DNA of 64,000 nt from Lactiplantibacillus herbarum (GCF_001039045.1 NZ_LFEE01000001.1:70373-134372); one strand, 5' to 3'; positions 9,259 through 17,786 are shown, numbered from the stretch's first letter. Program-made: numbers and translations. The notes: generated by a model not told the origin, from the sequence alone.

Positions 9259-10509
9259 TCAGAACCAGTGAAAAATCAGCCAGAACAAACCTGCCATACC
9301 AATCATATCAGGGTCCGCAAAGGTTGTCCCATGCACTCCTAACTTAGCAAACAACGCAATCGAGATCACAGGCATCAATGCCAGTAATAGGCCGTCAATC
9401 GCACTAGCAATTATAGCGCCGCGAATACCACCTTCAGCATTACCTAAGATCGCTGAGGCACCCCCAGTGATGAAACAAGCCATCAATCCTGGCACAATCA
9501 CCGGCATCCCTAATAGCGGTAGTACCACAATCATTACAACACCCACTGCAAATGAAGTCAGAAAACCTATTAACGCTGTATTTGGTGACTTATCGAATAA
9601 TACTAAGACATCGACACCAGGAATTGCACCAGGTGCAAAAATTTTCGCAAACCCCTTAAAAGCAGGCACAATTTCGTCAACAAACATCTTAATTCCGGCT
9701 TTAACAATGTATAGACCAGCGGCAAAAGTAGCGGCTTGCTCTAACGAAAATATAAAAGCGTTTTCATTTAACGTCACTTTGTTTAATGTCGTGGCGTCTG
9801 TAAATAACGCTGCGACAGCAAACAGAATAAACATAGTCAGCGTCGTTGCAACAATTGGATCCTTCAAAAACATGACCTTATCACTAACTTGAACTTCTTC
9901 GGCATCATGCGACTTATTACCAAATTTCTTAGCCGTTACTGAACCTAATAGGTACGCCAGTGTTCCAGAATGTGCAATCGTATAATCCTCAGAGTTAACA
10001 ACGTCTTTAGTGTAATGTCCTAATAGACTTGGTGAAATTGCCATATATAATCCTAAACCAATTCCTCCAACAATAATTGCAATTACAGTACTAAAGCCCA
10101 TCATCTTGAAAACTGCGGCAATTGCAAACGATGTAAATAAGGCTAAATGAAGTGACAGGTAAACAGCCTTAAAACGCGTGAAACGTGCGACTAAAATATT
10201 TGTAACTAAACCTACAATCAGAATCAAGGACGCCACACTGCCAAAGTCCTTCATTGTCATCGCCATCATGGCTTCGTTACTCGGAACAACCCCCTGCAAC
10301 TTAAATGCACTATCAAACAGCTTACTAAAAGCGGTTAAAACAGTTGCTAGAATACTACTACCTAGCTTAATCATTGAAAAACCAACAAACGAAATAATGG
10401 TCCCCGTAATCACTTTTGACGGTTTGTTTTTCATTGCGATTAACCCAACTAACGTTACTAAAGCGATTATAATTGCCGGTTTCTTGATAATTTCGATAAA
10501 AATGTCCAT
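9259..10509 (-). CDS. PTS EIIC of the ascorbate (UlaA/SgaT) type, orphan
   Basis: A 416-residue polytopic protein resembling UlaA/SgaT. It has ten or more hydrophobic segments and the family-typical KPAIIIALVTLVGL start, VGFSMIKLGSSIL, and GFLTSFAVG...GLMACFITGGASAILGN. I choose ATG 10509 because GGAGGACC lies just before it; the ATG at 10524 overlaps that site. UlaA needs IIA and IIB partners, and none of that type is in the window. Position within a uronide cassette suggests uptake of a uronic acid or unsaturated sugar. It lies downstream of a perfect LacI operator and a cre site. Confidence 0.8.
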   Translation of the reverse strand: MDIFIEIIKKPAIIIALVTLVGLIAMKNKPSKVITGTIISFVGFSMIKLGSSILATVLTAFSKLFDSAFKLQGVVPSNEAMMAMTMKDFGSVASLILIVGLVTNILVARFTRFKAVYLSLHLALFTSFAIAAVFKMMGFSTVIAIIVGGIGLGLYMAISPSLLGHYTKDVVNSEDYTIAHSGTLAYLLGSVTAKKFGNKSHDAEEVQVSDKVMFLKDPIVATTLTMFILFAVAALFTDATTLNKVTLNENAFIFSLEQAATFAAGLYIVKAGIKMFVDEIVPAFKGFAKIFAPGAIPGVDVLVLFDKSPNTALIGFLTSFAVGVVMIVVLPLLGMPVIVPGLMACFITGGASAILGNAEGGIRGAIIASAIDGLLLALMPVISIALFAKLGVHGTTFADPDMIGMAGLFWLIFHWF

Positions 10510-10566
10510 ATCAAGGTCCTCCATTTATAGTTTAACGGCCATCTCTGCGCAAAGAGGTTGTTTTTT

Positions 10567-10580
10567 GTAAACCGGTTTAC
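10567..10580. promoter_or_regulatory. LacI operator, perfect palindrome, upstream of the UlaA-type gene
   Basis: GTAAACCGGTTTAC is a perfect 14-bp palindrome 58 bases upstream of the UlaA-type start codon. It is the best of three related copies in this cassette. Confidence 0.75.
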
Positions 10581-10644
10581 TAAACTTCCAAAAATTAATT
10601 GGTGAATCGCTCCACCAATCGTTAAATGCCAGCTAAAATTTATT

Positions 10645-10660
10645 ACTAAACCGATTTACT
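10645..10660. promoter_or_regulatory. Second LacI operator in the ulaA-like/lacI gap
   Basis: ACTAAACCGATTTACT is an imperfect copy of the palindrome at 10567, with centre-to-centre distance of about 79 bp, suitable for loop-forming double operators. It lies in the gap between the UlaA-type gene and the lacI-type gene. Confidence 0.6.
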
Positions 10661-10691
10661 TAAAGCTAATTATAATCACACGCCTTTAAAT

Positions 10692-10705
10692 TGCAAGCGT
10701 TTTCA
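10692..10705 (-). promoter_or_regulatory. cre site at the 3' end of the LacI gene
   Basis: Minus-strand TGAAAACGCTTGCA is a strong cre match. It overlaps the stop codon of the LacI-type gene and would control the downstream UlaA-type/kdgF transcript. Confidence 0.65.
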
Positions 10706-11710
10706 CAAACTTTTTATTGAGTTTCTCTGTTTCAACACAGGTGCATACTGATAGTCCTCAACGATTAGACTGCTATCTGTCGCTAACATTTTTAATAAAA
10801 GCTTAGCAGCACGCACCCCAATTTTTGTTATCGGTTGCGCTAATGTTGTAATTTCTGGGTCAAACAGTTGTGCAAAGACAACGTCGTCTATTCCCACTAA
10901 TGATAATTCATTTGGAATCTTGATATGATGCCGCTTAACCCACATCAACGTCTTTTCAAGTAAAATATCATTCGTTAGCACTAACCCCGTAGGAGCATTC
11001 TTTTGTTTTAACAGGCTTGTTAATTCAGTATCCACTTGATTGGATAAGCAACTAATTACATTAGCAGTATTCATTTCAATATTAAATTTTGCCAAGGCCT
11101 GTTTGTAGCCCTGAATGCGTTCCACACGAGTCGTTATATTATCACCTAAAGGAAACGTCACAATCCCAATATTTTGATGTCCTTGCTTTAGTAATTCTCG
11201 AGTTGCTTCATAGCCTGCACGCTTATTATCTAAAAGGACACTCGGAATCTCCACGTTATCAAGTAAACGATCAATAAAAACCACCGGAAATTTACGTTGC
11301 TGTAGTTTTTGATAAAAATCACGATTTTCTTCCGTTGGAAATACAATTATTCCGTCAACTTGCCTTGCTATAAAAGAATTAATTAATGACCGCTCCTTAC
11401 TAGGGTCATCTTCAGTAGCAGCAATAATAACTGAGTACCCAGCATCCTGAAAAACACTTTCAATAGTCGCAAGCAATTCCAACGAAAAACGTGACGATAA
11501 GGTTGCACATATAAATGCAATGACATGCGTATTTTTTTGCTTTAAACTCTTCGCAATTTGATTCGGATAATAGCCAAGTTCCTCAATGGCCACCCGAATT
11601 TTTTCTCTTGTAGCGGAACTCATGTATGAGTAACGCTTATTTAGATACTGTGAAACAGTACTTTTAGAAACATCAGCCTGTTCCGCAACATCTTTCATTG
11701 TTGGTTTCAT
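10703..11710 (-). CDS. LacI-family transcriptional regulator of the uronide cassette
   Basis: A 335-residue LacI/GalR regulator. Residues 1-55 are the HTH and hinge (MKDVAEQADVSKSTVSQYLN, then YYPNQIAKSLK). The rest is a periplasmic-binding-like effector domain with GIIVFPTEE, VDGI and SLVGIDDVVF blocks. GGGG precedes the ATG. Three GTAAACCGGTTTAC-like palindromes lie upstream of the UlaA-type gene and the GH88/105 gene, so this protein is the best candidate for their repressor. The effector is unknown, presumably a pectin-derived uronide. Confidence 0.87.
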   Translation of the reverse strand: MKPTMKDVAEQADVSKSTVSQYLNKRYSYMSSATREKIRVAIEELGYYPNQIAKSLKQKNTHVIAFICATLSSRFSLELLATIESVFQDAGYSVIIAATEDDPSKERSLINSFIARQVDGIIVFPTEENRDFYQKLQQRKFPVVFIDRLLDNVEIPSVLLDNKRAGYEATRELLKQGHQNIGIVTFPLGDNITTRVERIQGYKQALAKFNIEMNTANVISCLSNQVDTELTSLLKQKNAPTGLVLTNDILLEKTLMWVKRHHIKIPNELSLVGIDDVVFAQLFDPEITTLAQPITKIGVRAAKLLLKMLATDSSLIVEDYQYAPVLKQRNSIKSL

Positions 11711-11825
11711 ACTTAATTACCCCAAGTTTTTCAATTCGACACTAATCATTCACTTTACGCCTTAGACACAGGCTTAAAATTAGCATGTTTAAATTATACG
11801 GCTTGAGTCTCAAATTAAGCAAAAT

Positions 11826-11857
11826 AAAAAGAAGGCTTATTATTACTAGCCTCCTTT
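11826..11857 (-). terminator. Terminator after the second small hypothetical gene
   Basis: GGAGGCT / AGCC.TC arms with an AT loop, followed on the minus strand by a TTCTTTTTA tract, directly downstream of the stop at 11869. Confidence 0.65.
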
Positions 11858-11868
11858 ATCTCAGCACC

Positions 11869-12105
11869 TTAACTCATTTTGATATGGTCTAATGCTTTCA
11901 TTAAATATTCAAAATTAGTACTATTACTAATTTTGAACGGTTCTGATTCTAACTTATTGAACTTCTCAATTAAAAAGTATGCGGCCAAATAGCGTTTCAA
12001 TGCATCTTTACTAGCGCGTACATCATCCTCGGCTGTTAAATTCGAGCCACTCACTACAGCTCGTGCGAACTCATCCGGATCAATAATTACTTTATCTTTT
12101 GCCAT
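11869..12105 (-). CDS. Small conserved hypothetical protein, paralogue of the 5521-5757 product
   Basis: A 78-residue soluble protein beginning MAKDKVIIDPDEFARAVV. It shares the framework MAKDK-(I/V)-D-F.-AVV, D..ASK..LKRYLAAY and FNKLES with the protein at 5521. The AAAGGG site lies rather far (about 15 bases) from the ATG. It is monocistronic with its own terminator, downstream of kdgK and upstream of the LacI gene. The function is unknown. No metal-binding, catalytic or membrane motif is visible. Confidence 0.7.
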   Translation of the reverse strand: MAKDKVIIDPDEFARAVVSGSNLTAEDDVRASKDALKRYLAAYFLIEKFNKLESEPFKISNSTNFEYLMKALDHIKMS

Positions 12106-12234
12106 GACTAATATTCAATCCCTTTCCATTCAATCATAAGCAACGGAAAAGTGCTATGTCAACGTTGCACAGACTAAGTCACATAAATTGAATATTAATT
12201 ATCTATATATTTAGTACGGTTATGCTATTTTAGA

Positions 12235-13254
12235 TTATCGATTCATTGCTGAACCACCATCTTGCATGATGCTTCGGATTTCAGATTCACTAACTAAATT
12301 CAAATCACCACTAACCGTTAATTTCAATACACTAGCTGCAATAGCATAATCAACTTGTTCTTGACCCTTGAATTCGTGTAAAAATCCATGTAACAACCCA
12401 GCTCCAAATGCATCACCACTCGCGACACCTTCGTAGATATGCAATTTGTAAACCACACTTTCAAAGAAATCGCCATCACGCAACAATAGCGCGGACCATT
12501 TACTATCTTCCACAGAGTTAATATTACGCAAAATACTAGCAACCGTATGACAATTTGGATACTGGTGAATAACTTCCCGCATACCAGCTTTAAAGCTATC
12601 CTTTTGATCAAGCCCATGCCGCATATCACCATCAAATGCTTTAATTCCTAGGCTAGCTTCAAAATCCTCATCATTGGCTAAAACCACGTTAACATAGGGC
12701 ATTACTTTTTTTGAAAATGCTTGGGCTTCATCCGGCGTCCACATCTTGCCTCTAAAATTCGTGTCAAAAATCACTTCAATATCATGTTTACCACAATATT
12801 TACAAGCATCTAAAATCGCGAGTCGCAATTCATTAGAAATTGCTGCTGTAATCCCTGAGAAGTAAAAATAATTCACACCAGTTAAAATTTCTGACCACTC
12901 AAATTCATCCGATTGGGCCGTTGCAAAAGAGCTGCCCTCACGATCATAAACAACATTCGTGCCACGGACACTAGCTCCTTTTTCAAAGAAATAGATACCT
13001 AGACGGGAACCTCCACGATGCACTTTTTCAGTATCAACACCAAACTTCCGCAACGTCCCTAACGCTGAATCTCCCAACAGATTTTTAGGAAGTTTGCTTA
13101 TGTAAGCGGATTCATCTCCCTGTAACGCAAGTGATACTGCAACATTAGCTTCTGCGCCACCGTAAGCGACTTCAAAGCTATCCGATTGCAAAATCCGTTT
13201 ACTTTCACTTGGCTTAAGCCGTAACATCATTTCACCAAAAGTTGCTACTTTCAT
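12235..13254 (-). CDS. kdgK: PfkB-family 2-keto-3-deoxygluconate kinase (first copy)
   Basis: A 339-residue ribokinase/PfkB-family sugar kinase. N-terminal MKVATFGEMMLRLKP and YGGAEANVAVSLA match KDG kinases. VASGDAFGAGL near residue 283 holds the catalytic Asp and anion hole, with Val-Ala where Gly-Ala is usual. It would phosphorylate 2-keto-3-deoxygluconate to KDPG for KdgA. It is a single-gene unit with a TAAAGCGTTTTA-type site upstream. A second kinase gene lies 316 bases away; this copy is longer and carries an insertion around residues 205-240, so the two may differ in substrate. Confidence 0.8.
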   Translation of the reverse strand: MKVATFGEMMLRLKPSESKRILQSDSFEVAYGGAEANVAVSLALQGDESAYISKLPKNLLGDSALGTLRKFGVDTEKVHRGGSRLGIYFFEKGASVRGTNVVYDREGSSFATAQSDEFEWSEILTGVNYFYFSGITAAISNELRLAILDACKYCGKHDIEVIFDTNFRGKMWTPDEAQAFSKKVMPYVNVVLANDEDFEASLGIKAFDGDMRHGLDQKDSFKAGMREVIHQYPNCHTVASILRNINSVEDSKWSALLLRDGDFFESVVYKLHIYEGVASGDAFGAGLLHGFLHEFKGQEQVDYAIAASVLKLTVSGDLNLVSESEIRSIMQDGGSAMNR

Positions 13255-13445
13255 AAAAACACCACATCCAGTCTAATTTATAAATACTTGCTCTCCGTAT
13301 TCACCATCATAACCTTTTTTTATATTTTCTGTTAGTTCTTAATGTAACCGCATACCTAAAATTGCACTAATACTTTAAATTTGGCACTATTTTGATCTTA
13401 ATTCAAATTTTTCAATACAGTCTGCCAGATTGTTTTAAAGCTAAA

Positions 13446-13459
13446 ATAAAACGCTTTAA
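13446..13459. promoter_or_regulatory. cre/operator-like site in the 316-base gap upstream of the first kdgK
   Basis: ATAAAACGCTTTAA shares AAAGCGTTTT (minus strand) with the element upstream of the second kinase gene at 14568. The shared core may be a weak cre or a common LacI-type operator. Apart from this site and the terminator at 13531, I see nothing in the gap 13255-13570. Confidence 0.45.
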
Positions 13460-13530
13460 TAGTCATTTAATCGCACGACACTAACTTAGTATATGCAATT
13501 TACAATGTATATACCGTAATCTGTCTAATA

Positions 13531-13572
13531 AAAAAATCAGTCAACAATTAGAAATTGTCGACTGATTTTTTT
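13531..13572 (-). terminator. Terminator overlapping the end of the second kinase gene
   Basis: AAAAAATCAGTC...ACAATT / AATTGT...GACTGATTTTTT hairpin. The minus-strand T-run begins right after the stop at 13571. Confidence 0.85.
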
Positions 13573-14530
13573 ATAATCGCTCATAAGCCGTCATAAATTG
13601 CTCAAGTTCAGTAGGCGTTGGATAACCGTCATTATCACCACGAGATTGCACACCGAACGCACCAACCGCATTCCCCCGCTTAGCTGAACCTTCGATAGAT
13701 AATCCTTCTAGTTGGCCAGTAATAAAGCCCGCAGCAAAGCCATCTCCAGCACCAACGGTATCCACAACCTTGGCAACTTTATAGCCTGGTACTGTCGCTC
13801 GCTGTCCATCCTTGGTCTTGATGAATGCACCATCTGGGCCTACTTTAACGACAACAGTTCTAGTGACCTCACCATTATTCAGAAAAAAGTCAGCAATTGT
13901 CTCCGGATCACGAGAACCGACCAACACTTCACCCTCATGAATTCCTGGCAGAATGACATCGGCCTGTGCCGCTAATCCATTGATGGTTCGAACCATCGTC
14001 TTTGTATCTGACCAAAGTTGAGGTCGTAAATTAGGATCAAAAGTTACCGGAATGTGATGTTGACGCAGTAACGGCATCAAATAATTGAATGCAGCTAATG
14101 CCTGCTGAGAAGTTCCCGGAAAAATACCAGTGAGGTGTGCTAATTTTAATTCAGCAAAATTAATCTGATCAAGCTGTGTCTTCTCTAAATGTGAAGCCGC
14201 CGAGCCTTTACGAAAATAAAACGTCGCTGGATCACCCACAGTAACGTGTTGTTTCATTTGAAATCCCGTTAAATAGTCTGAGGTTGTATCAATATAATTG
14301 GTCCCTACCTGATTCAACTTTAATTGATCCTTGATATAATCACCCATGGGATCTGCACCCAAGCGCGTCACATACTCTACTGAATGTCCCAACCGCGAAA
14401 CACCGATTGCCACATTCACTTCTGCACCTGCTAAAAATCGTTGAAAATGTTGAACATCTTTGAGCTCAACATCGCTATCTTGCGCTGCAAATAATGCCAT
14501 CGGTTCACCAATTGTTAAAATTTCGCTCAT
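13571..14530 (-). CDS. kdgK: PfkB-family 2-keto-3-deoxygluconate kinase (second copy)
   Basis: A 319-residue PfkB-family kinase of the usual KdgK length. N-terminal ILTIGEPMALFA, LAGAEVNVAIGVSRLGH, and VDTVGAGDGFAAGF near residue 250 carry the conserved substrate-binding and catalytic Asp motifs. AAGGTGGAGGAG precedes the ATG. It lies just downstream of a LacI-type regulator gene, with a cre-like site between them. Predicted reaction: KDG + ATP to KDPG, the step between KduD and KdgA. Of the two copies this looks the more canonical KDG kinase. Confidence 0.83.
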   Translation of the reverse strand: MSEILTIGEPMALFAAQDSDVELKDVQHFQRFLAGAEVNVAIGVSRLGHSVEYVTRLGADPMGDYIKDQLKLNQVGTNYIDTTSDYLTGFQMKQHVTVGDPATFYFRKGSAASHLEKTQLDQINFAELKLAHLTGIFPGTSQQALAAFNYLMPLLRQHHIPVTFDPNLRPQLWSDTKTMVRTINGLAAQADVILPGIHEGEVLVGSRDPETIADFFLNNGEVTRTVVVKVGPDGAFIKTKDGQRATVPGYKVAKVVDTVGAGDGFAAGFITGQLEGLSIEGSAKRGNAVGAFGVQSRGDNDGYPTPTELEQFMTAYERL

Positions 14531-14567
14531 TTGATTGCTCCTCCACCTTTTATTAGCTGAAAAATAA

Positions 14568-14581
14568 ATAAAGCGTTTTCA
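14568..14581 (-). promoter_or_regulatory. cre-like site upstream of the second kdgK
   Basis: Minus-strand TGAAAACGCTTTAT fits the cre consensus and lies 37 bases before the start codon. Confidence 0.6.
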
Positions 14582-14621
14582 CAAAATCTAGGTTACTGTC
14601 AAAGTATTTATCTGTCAACTC

Positions 14622-15614
14622 TCAAATTGATGATCGTAATTTAATCGTTGCAGGATAGGAGTGTATTCTAGCGACTTCAGATTGATCAGGTGATTGAATC
14701 AATTTTACTAAGGTTTGACTTGCTAAATAGCCAATTTTATCTGGGTGTTGTTCAATTGTAGAGATACCTGGACTAACTAATCCCGCCCAATTCCAGTCAT
14801 CATAGCCCGCAACACCAACATCTATCGGTATTTTTAAGGTGAGCGTCTGCACTATTTGTAATATCGCAGCGAGAACTTGACCATTATTAGCAAAAATCAA
14901 TGGATGCTCTTTTTGTTCCACCAGCTCCACTACTCGATCTCCAAGTGTTGCTATATCTTGCAATTCTAATGTTTCTACATTAAGTGGCGCTACACCTTCA
15001 ATAAAACCAGCTAAACGCTGTTCCCGTGTTGAGACAGCATGAATATTTTCACTGACTACTAATCCCATCGTATATGGTTTCAATGACCATTGGGCCTGTT
15101 GACCTAATAAATAAGATGCATGGAAATTATTGGTTACAATCGTATCCCATTGTGGTGGCCAAGTTTCACGGTCAATCAAAACTAACGGAACTGTGGCAGC
15201 TGCTATAAAGTCATAATCTGATGATTTTCTAGAATTAGGCTGCAGAATAATCCCTTCTACCGATTGATCCAGCATTTGATTGAGTTGCTGTTGCTCCTGC
15301 TCTAACGAATTACCAGACTCCATAATTAGTGTTTGATAATCTCGTGTCTTTAAGTACGATGTAATCCCTTTCAACAATAGTGAAACATATACATTTGAAA
15401 TATCTGCGATCATTATTCCAATTAACCGGCTATGATTGGTCTTCAATGACTGTGCCCGTCGACTGGGGCGATAATCCATTGCTTTGACAGTCTCTGCAAT
15501 CCGTTGTCGTGTTTTTTCTGACATGTGAGAATAATTTTGGTTTAAGAATCTTGATAGTGTTGCTTTTGAAACTCCTGCTGCTTGGGCTACTTCTTGAATG
15601 GTTATTTTTCCCAT
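14622..15614 (-). CDS. LacI-family transcriptional regulator (KDG-pathway associated)
   Basis: A 330-residue LacI/GalR regulator. The HTH ITIQEVAQAAGVSKATLSRFLN and hinge DYRPSRRAQSLK occupy residues 1-60. The effector domain has IGIMIADISNVYVS, GIILQPNS and VGVAGYDDWNWAGLV. It is divergent from kduI-kdgT and upstream of a kdgK copy, so these are likely targets. AGAAAGG precedes the ATG. Start and length are normal. Similar proteins are often annotated KdgR-like, but the IclR regulator at 17880 is a competing candidate for that role. Confidence 0.85.
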   Translation of the reverse strand: MGKITIQEVAQAAGVSKATLSRFLNQNYSHMSEKTRQRIAETVKAMDYRPSRRAQSLKTNHSRLIGIMIADISNVYVSLLLKGITSYLKTRDYQTLIMESGNSLEQEQQQLNQMLDQSVEGIILQPNSRKSSDYDFIAAATVPLVLIDRETWPPQWDTIVTNNFHASYLLGQQAQWSLKPYTMGLVVSENIHAVSTREQRLAGFIEGVAPLNVETLELQDIATLGDRVVELVEQKEHPLIFANNGQVLAAILQIVQTLTLKIPIDVGVAGYDDWNWAGLVSPGISTIEQHPDKIGYLASQTLVKLIQSPDQSEVARIHSYPATIKLRSSI

Positions 15615-15790
15615 AGTCGTTATTACCTTTCTATTTCCCTACTAAGTCTATTTAATAACAACTAATCTTAATTGTAAAACATCTCTCGCCCTAAACTTTA
15701 ACAAATAAAATGATTATCTAGCTATGAAAAAACTTCTTCTTGAGTTTCATTTTAGGCTTGATTTTTTAAAATTAGTCGTTATACTGAATT

Positions 15791-15804
15791 TGTAAGCGCA
15801 AACA
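15791..15804 (+). promoter_or_regulatory. cre-like site upstream of kduI
   Basis: TGTAAGCGCAAACA partly matches the cre consensus. It adjoins the palindrome at 15804, so catabolite repression and pathway-specific control would act on the same promoter. Confidence 0.5.
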
Positions 15805-15820
15805 AGAAATGCAATTTCTT
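15804..15820. promoter_or_regulatory. KdgR-box-like palindrome upstream of kduI
   Basis: AAGAAATGCAATTTCTT is a perfect 17-bp inverted repeat about 26 bases before the kduI start. Its core GAAA-N5-TTTC has the same spacing as the IclR-type KdgR box of enterobacterial pectin genes, and the same core occurs upstream of kduD (18874-18890). The likely binder is the IclR regulator at 17880. Confidence 0.6.
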
Positions 15821-15845
15821 ATTTAGAAAACGGAGGCTTTAATTT

Positions 15846-16691
15846 ATGTCATTTAATATGGTTACTCGCTATGCTCACAGTCCTGAAGATATGGATCACT
15901 ACAACACTGATCAGATGCGTGAACAATTCCTGATGGAAAAGATCTTTAGTGCTGGTGATATTTACTTAACTTATACTTACAACGATCGTATGATCTTTGG
16001 TGGTGTTACGCCTACCACTGAACCATTGGAAATCGAATTGGACAAACAACTTGGTGTTGAATTCTTCCTACAACGTCGCGAACTTGGCTTTATCAACATT
16101 GGTGAAGCTGGTTCCGTAACTATTGATGGTAAGAAAGAACATATTGAACCACACGATGGTTATTATATCGGTATGGGAACTAAACATGTTGTCTTTGAAT
16201 CTGATGATGCTGACAAACCAGCTAAGTTCTACGTTGTTTCAACTCCTGCACATAAGACTTACCCATCTAAGAAATTAGCTTATAAAGACTCAATTTCAAT
16301 GCCATTAGGCGATCAAAAACATATGAACAAGCGTACCATTCACAAGTATATCGATGCTTCCCAAATGGATACTTGTCAATTACAAATGGGTTATACGGTT
16401 CTTGAACCAGGTAACTCATGGAATACCATGCCAGCACATACTCATGCTCGTCGAATGGAAGCTTATCTTTACACTGAATTCGCCGATCCTGATACCCGTG
16501 TTGTTCACTTTATGGGTACTCCTAATAACACTAAACATGTTCTCCTTGAACCAGACCAAGCTATCGTTAACCCTAGCTTCTCTATTCACTGTGGTGTTGG
16601 TACTACTAACTATGCCTTTATTTGGGCAATGTGTGGCGAAAACCAAACATACGATGATATGGATCAAGTCGACATGCACGACTTACGTTAA
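15846..16691 (+). CDS. kduI: 5-dehydro-4-deoxy-D-glucuronate isomerase
   Basis: A 281-residue KduI of normal length. The Zn-binding cupin motif PAHTHARRMEAYLYTEF (from about residue 197) gives H-x-H...E, and FSIHCGVGTTNYAFIWAMCGEN supplies the last His. MNKRTIHKYI and LEPGNSWNTMP are family blocks. It interconverts 5-keto-4-deoxyuronate and 2,5-diketo-3-deoxygluconate, feeding KduD. CGGAGG precedes the ATG. It is followed by kdgT after a strong intergenic hairpin. Confidence 0.95.
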   Translation: MSFNMVTRYAHSPEDMDHYNTDQMREQFLMEKIFSAGDIYLTYTYNDRMIFGGVTPTTEPLEIELDKQLGVEFFLQRRELGFINIGEAGSVTIDGKKEHIEPHDGYYIGMGTKHVVFESDDADKPAKFYVVSTPAHKTYPSKKLAYKDSISMPLGDQKHMNKRTIHKYIDASQMDTCQLQMGYTVLEPGNSWNTMPAHTHARRMEAYLYTEFADPDTRVVHFMGTPNNTKHVLLEPDQAIVNPSFSIHCGVGTTNYAFIWAMCGENQTYDDMDQVDMHDLR

Positions 16692-16717
16692 TTTTATTAG
16701 TAATTTTAATAGTTCTG

Positions 16718-16747
16718 ATAAATGCAGGGCCACGGCTCTGCATTTAT
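16718..16747 (+). promoter_or_regulatory. Strong intercistronic hairpin between kduI and kdgT
   Basis: A perfect 10-bp stem (ATAAATGCAG / CTGCATTTAT) extended by G.T and GC pairs around a CACG loop. Only TTATTATT follows, not a long T-run, so it may act as a partial attenuator or a stabilising 3' end for kduI mRNA rather than as a full terminator. Confidence 0.65.
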
Positions 16748-16805
16748 TATTCACAGCAAATGTCAACGCTTCCATTTAATAAATTATGGAAAGAAGATTT
16801 TCAGT

Positions 16806-17786
16806 ATGTCAATTAAAAAAAATATCGATAAAGTCCCCGGTGGTATTATGATCGTGCCACTGATCATTGGTGCTTTAGTACACACACTATGGCCTAACTT
16901 GGATGTAGAACTAACTGGTGTTACGGGTACATTTATGACCGGAACTTCAGTACTACTATTCGTCTTCTTCTTCTGTATTGGGACTGGTATCAATCTAAAA
17001 GCATCAGGAAAAATTGCAGCCAAAGGCGTTACACTATTAGTCGTAAAAGTACTATTAGCCGCAATGATCGGAATTATTATTAATAAGTTGTTGCCAATAA
17101 CCGGGATTACCAGTGGTATCTTTTCTGGTTTTTCAACGTTAGCCGTAATTGCTTCGTTTAATGCCGCCAACGGTGGTCTATACACAGCTCTTATGTCGAC
17201 CATTCCTGATCGTGAAATTGATTTAGCAGCTTATCCTTTCTTCAGTATCCAGTCAGGCCCATTTTTCACCATGTTAACATTAGGTATTGCAGGGATTGGT
17301 GCCTTTCCATGGCAAGCTTTGGTCTCAACACTAGTACCATTTGCACTTGGACTAATCCTAGGTGGCTTAGATCCTGAAATTCGTAAAATGTTTCAACCTG
17401 TGGGTGGGGCCCTAATTCCATTCTTCGCCTTTACAATTGGATATAGTATGAACTTTGCAATGTTACTAAAGTCTGGACTCGTAGGGATTCTAATGGGCGT
17501 GGCCGTAGTATTTATCAGTGGCTTTGTTCTTTACCTTGCAGATCGTTACATTGTTCGTTCTGATGGTTTAGCCGGTTGGGCTGCTTCTTCAACTGCCGGA
17601 GCTGCCATTTCTGTTCCAGTAGTTATTGCTGAGATGGATAAAACATTTAAACCAGTAGCTGCTTCTGCAACTGCCATTGTTGCAACCTGTGTCCTAATTA
17701 CAGCTATCTTAACGCCGATTGTTACCATGTGGCATTACCGTCGTTTACAACGTAAAGGTATTGTTCAAAACGATTCGGCAAGATAA
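16806..17786 (+). CDS. kdgT: 2-keto-3-deoxygluconate permease
   Basis: A 326-residue integral membrane protein of the KdgT family. It starts MSIKKNIDKVPGGIMIVPLIIGAL, the conserved N-terminus shown here in part. FCIGTGINLKASG and GWAASSTAGAAISVPVVIAE are family motifs, with about ten TM helices. An in-frame ATG at 16722 exists but lies inside the hairpin, so I use ATG 16806 after GGAAAGAAG. It imports KDG by proton symport. It is the second gene of the kduI-kdgT unit, so external KDG also enters the same pathway. Confidence 0.92.
   Translation: MSIKKNIDKVPGGIMIVPLIIGALVHTLWPNLDVELTGVTGTFMTGTSVLLFVFFFCIGTGINLKASGKIAAKGVTLLVVKVLLAAMIGIIINKLLPITGITSGIFSGFSTLAVIASFNAANGGLYTALMSTIPDREIDLAAYPFFSIQSGPFFTMLTLGIAGIGAFPWQALVSTLVPFALGLILGGLDPEIRKMFQPVGGALIPFFAFTIGYSMNFAMLLKSGLVGILMGVAVVFISGFVLYLADRYIVRSDGLAGWAASSTAGAAISVPVVIAEMDKTFKPVAASATAIVATCVLITAILTPIVTMWHYRRLQRKGIVQNDSAR

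Noticed and set aside
16722..16805. Longer start for kdgT
   Set aside because: The ATG lies within a perfect hairpin; ATG 16806 has a GGAAAG site and gives the family N-terminus.
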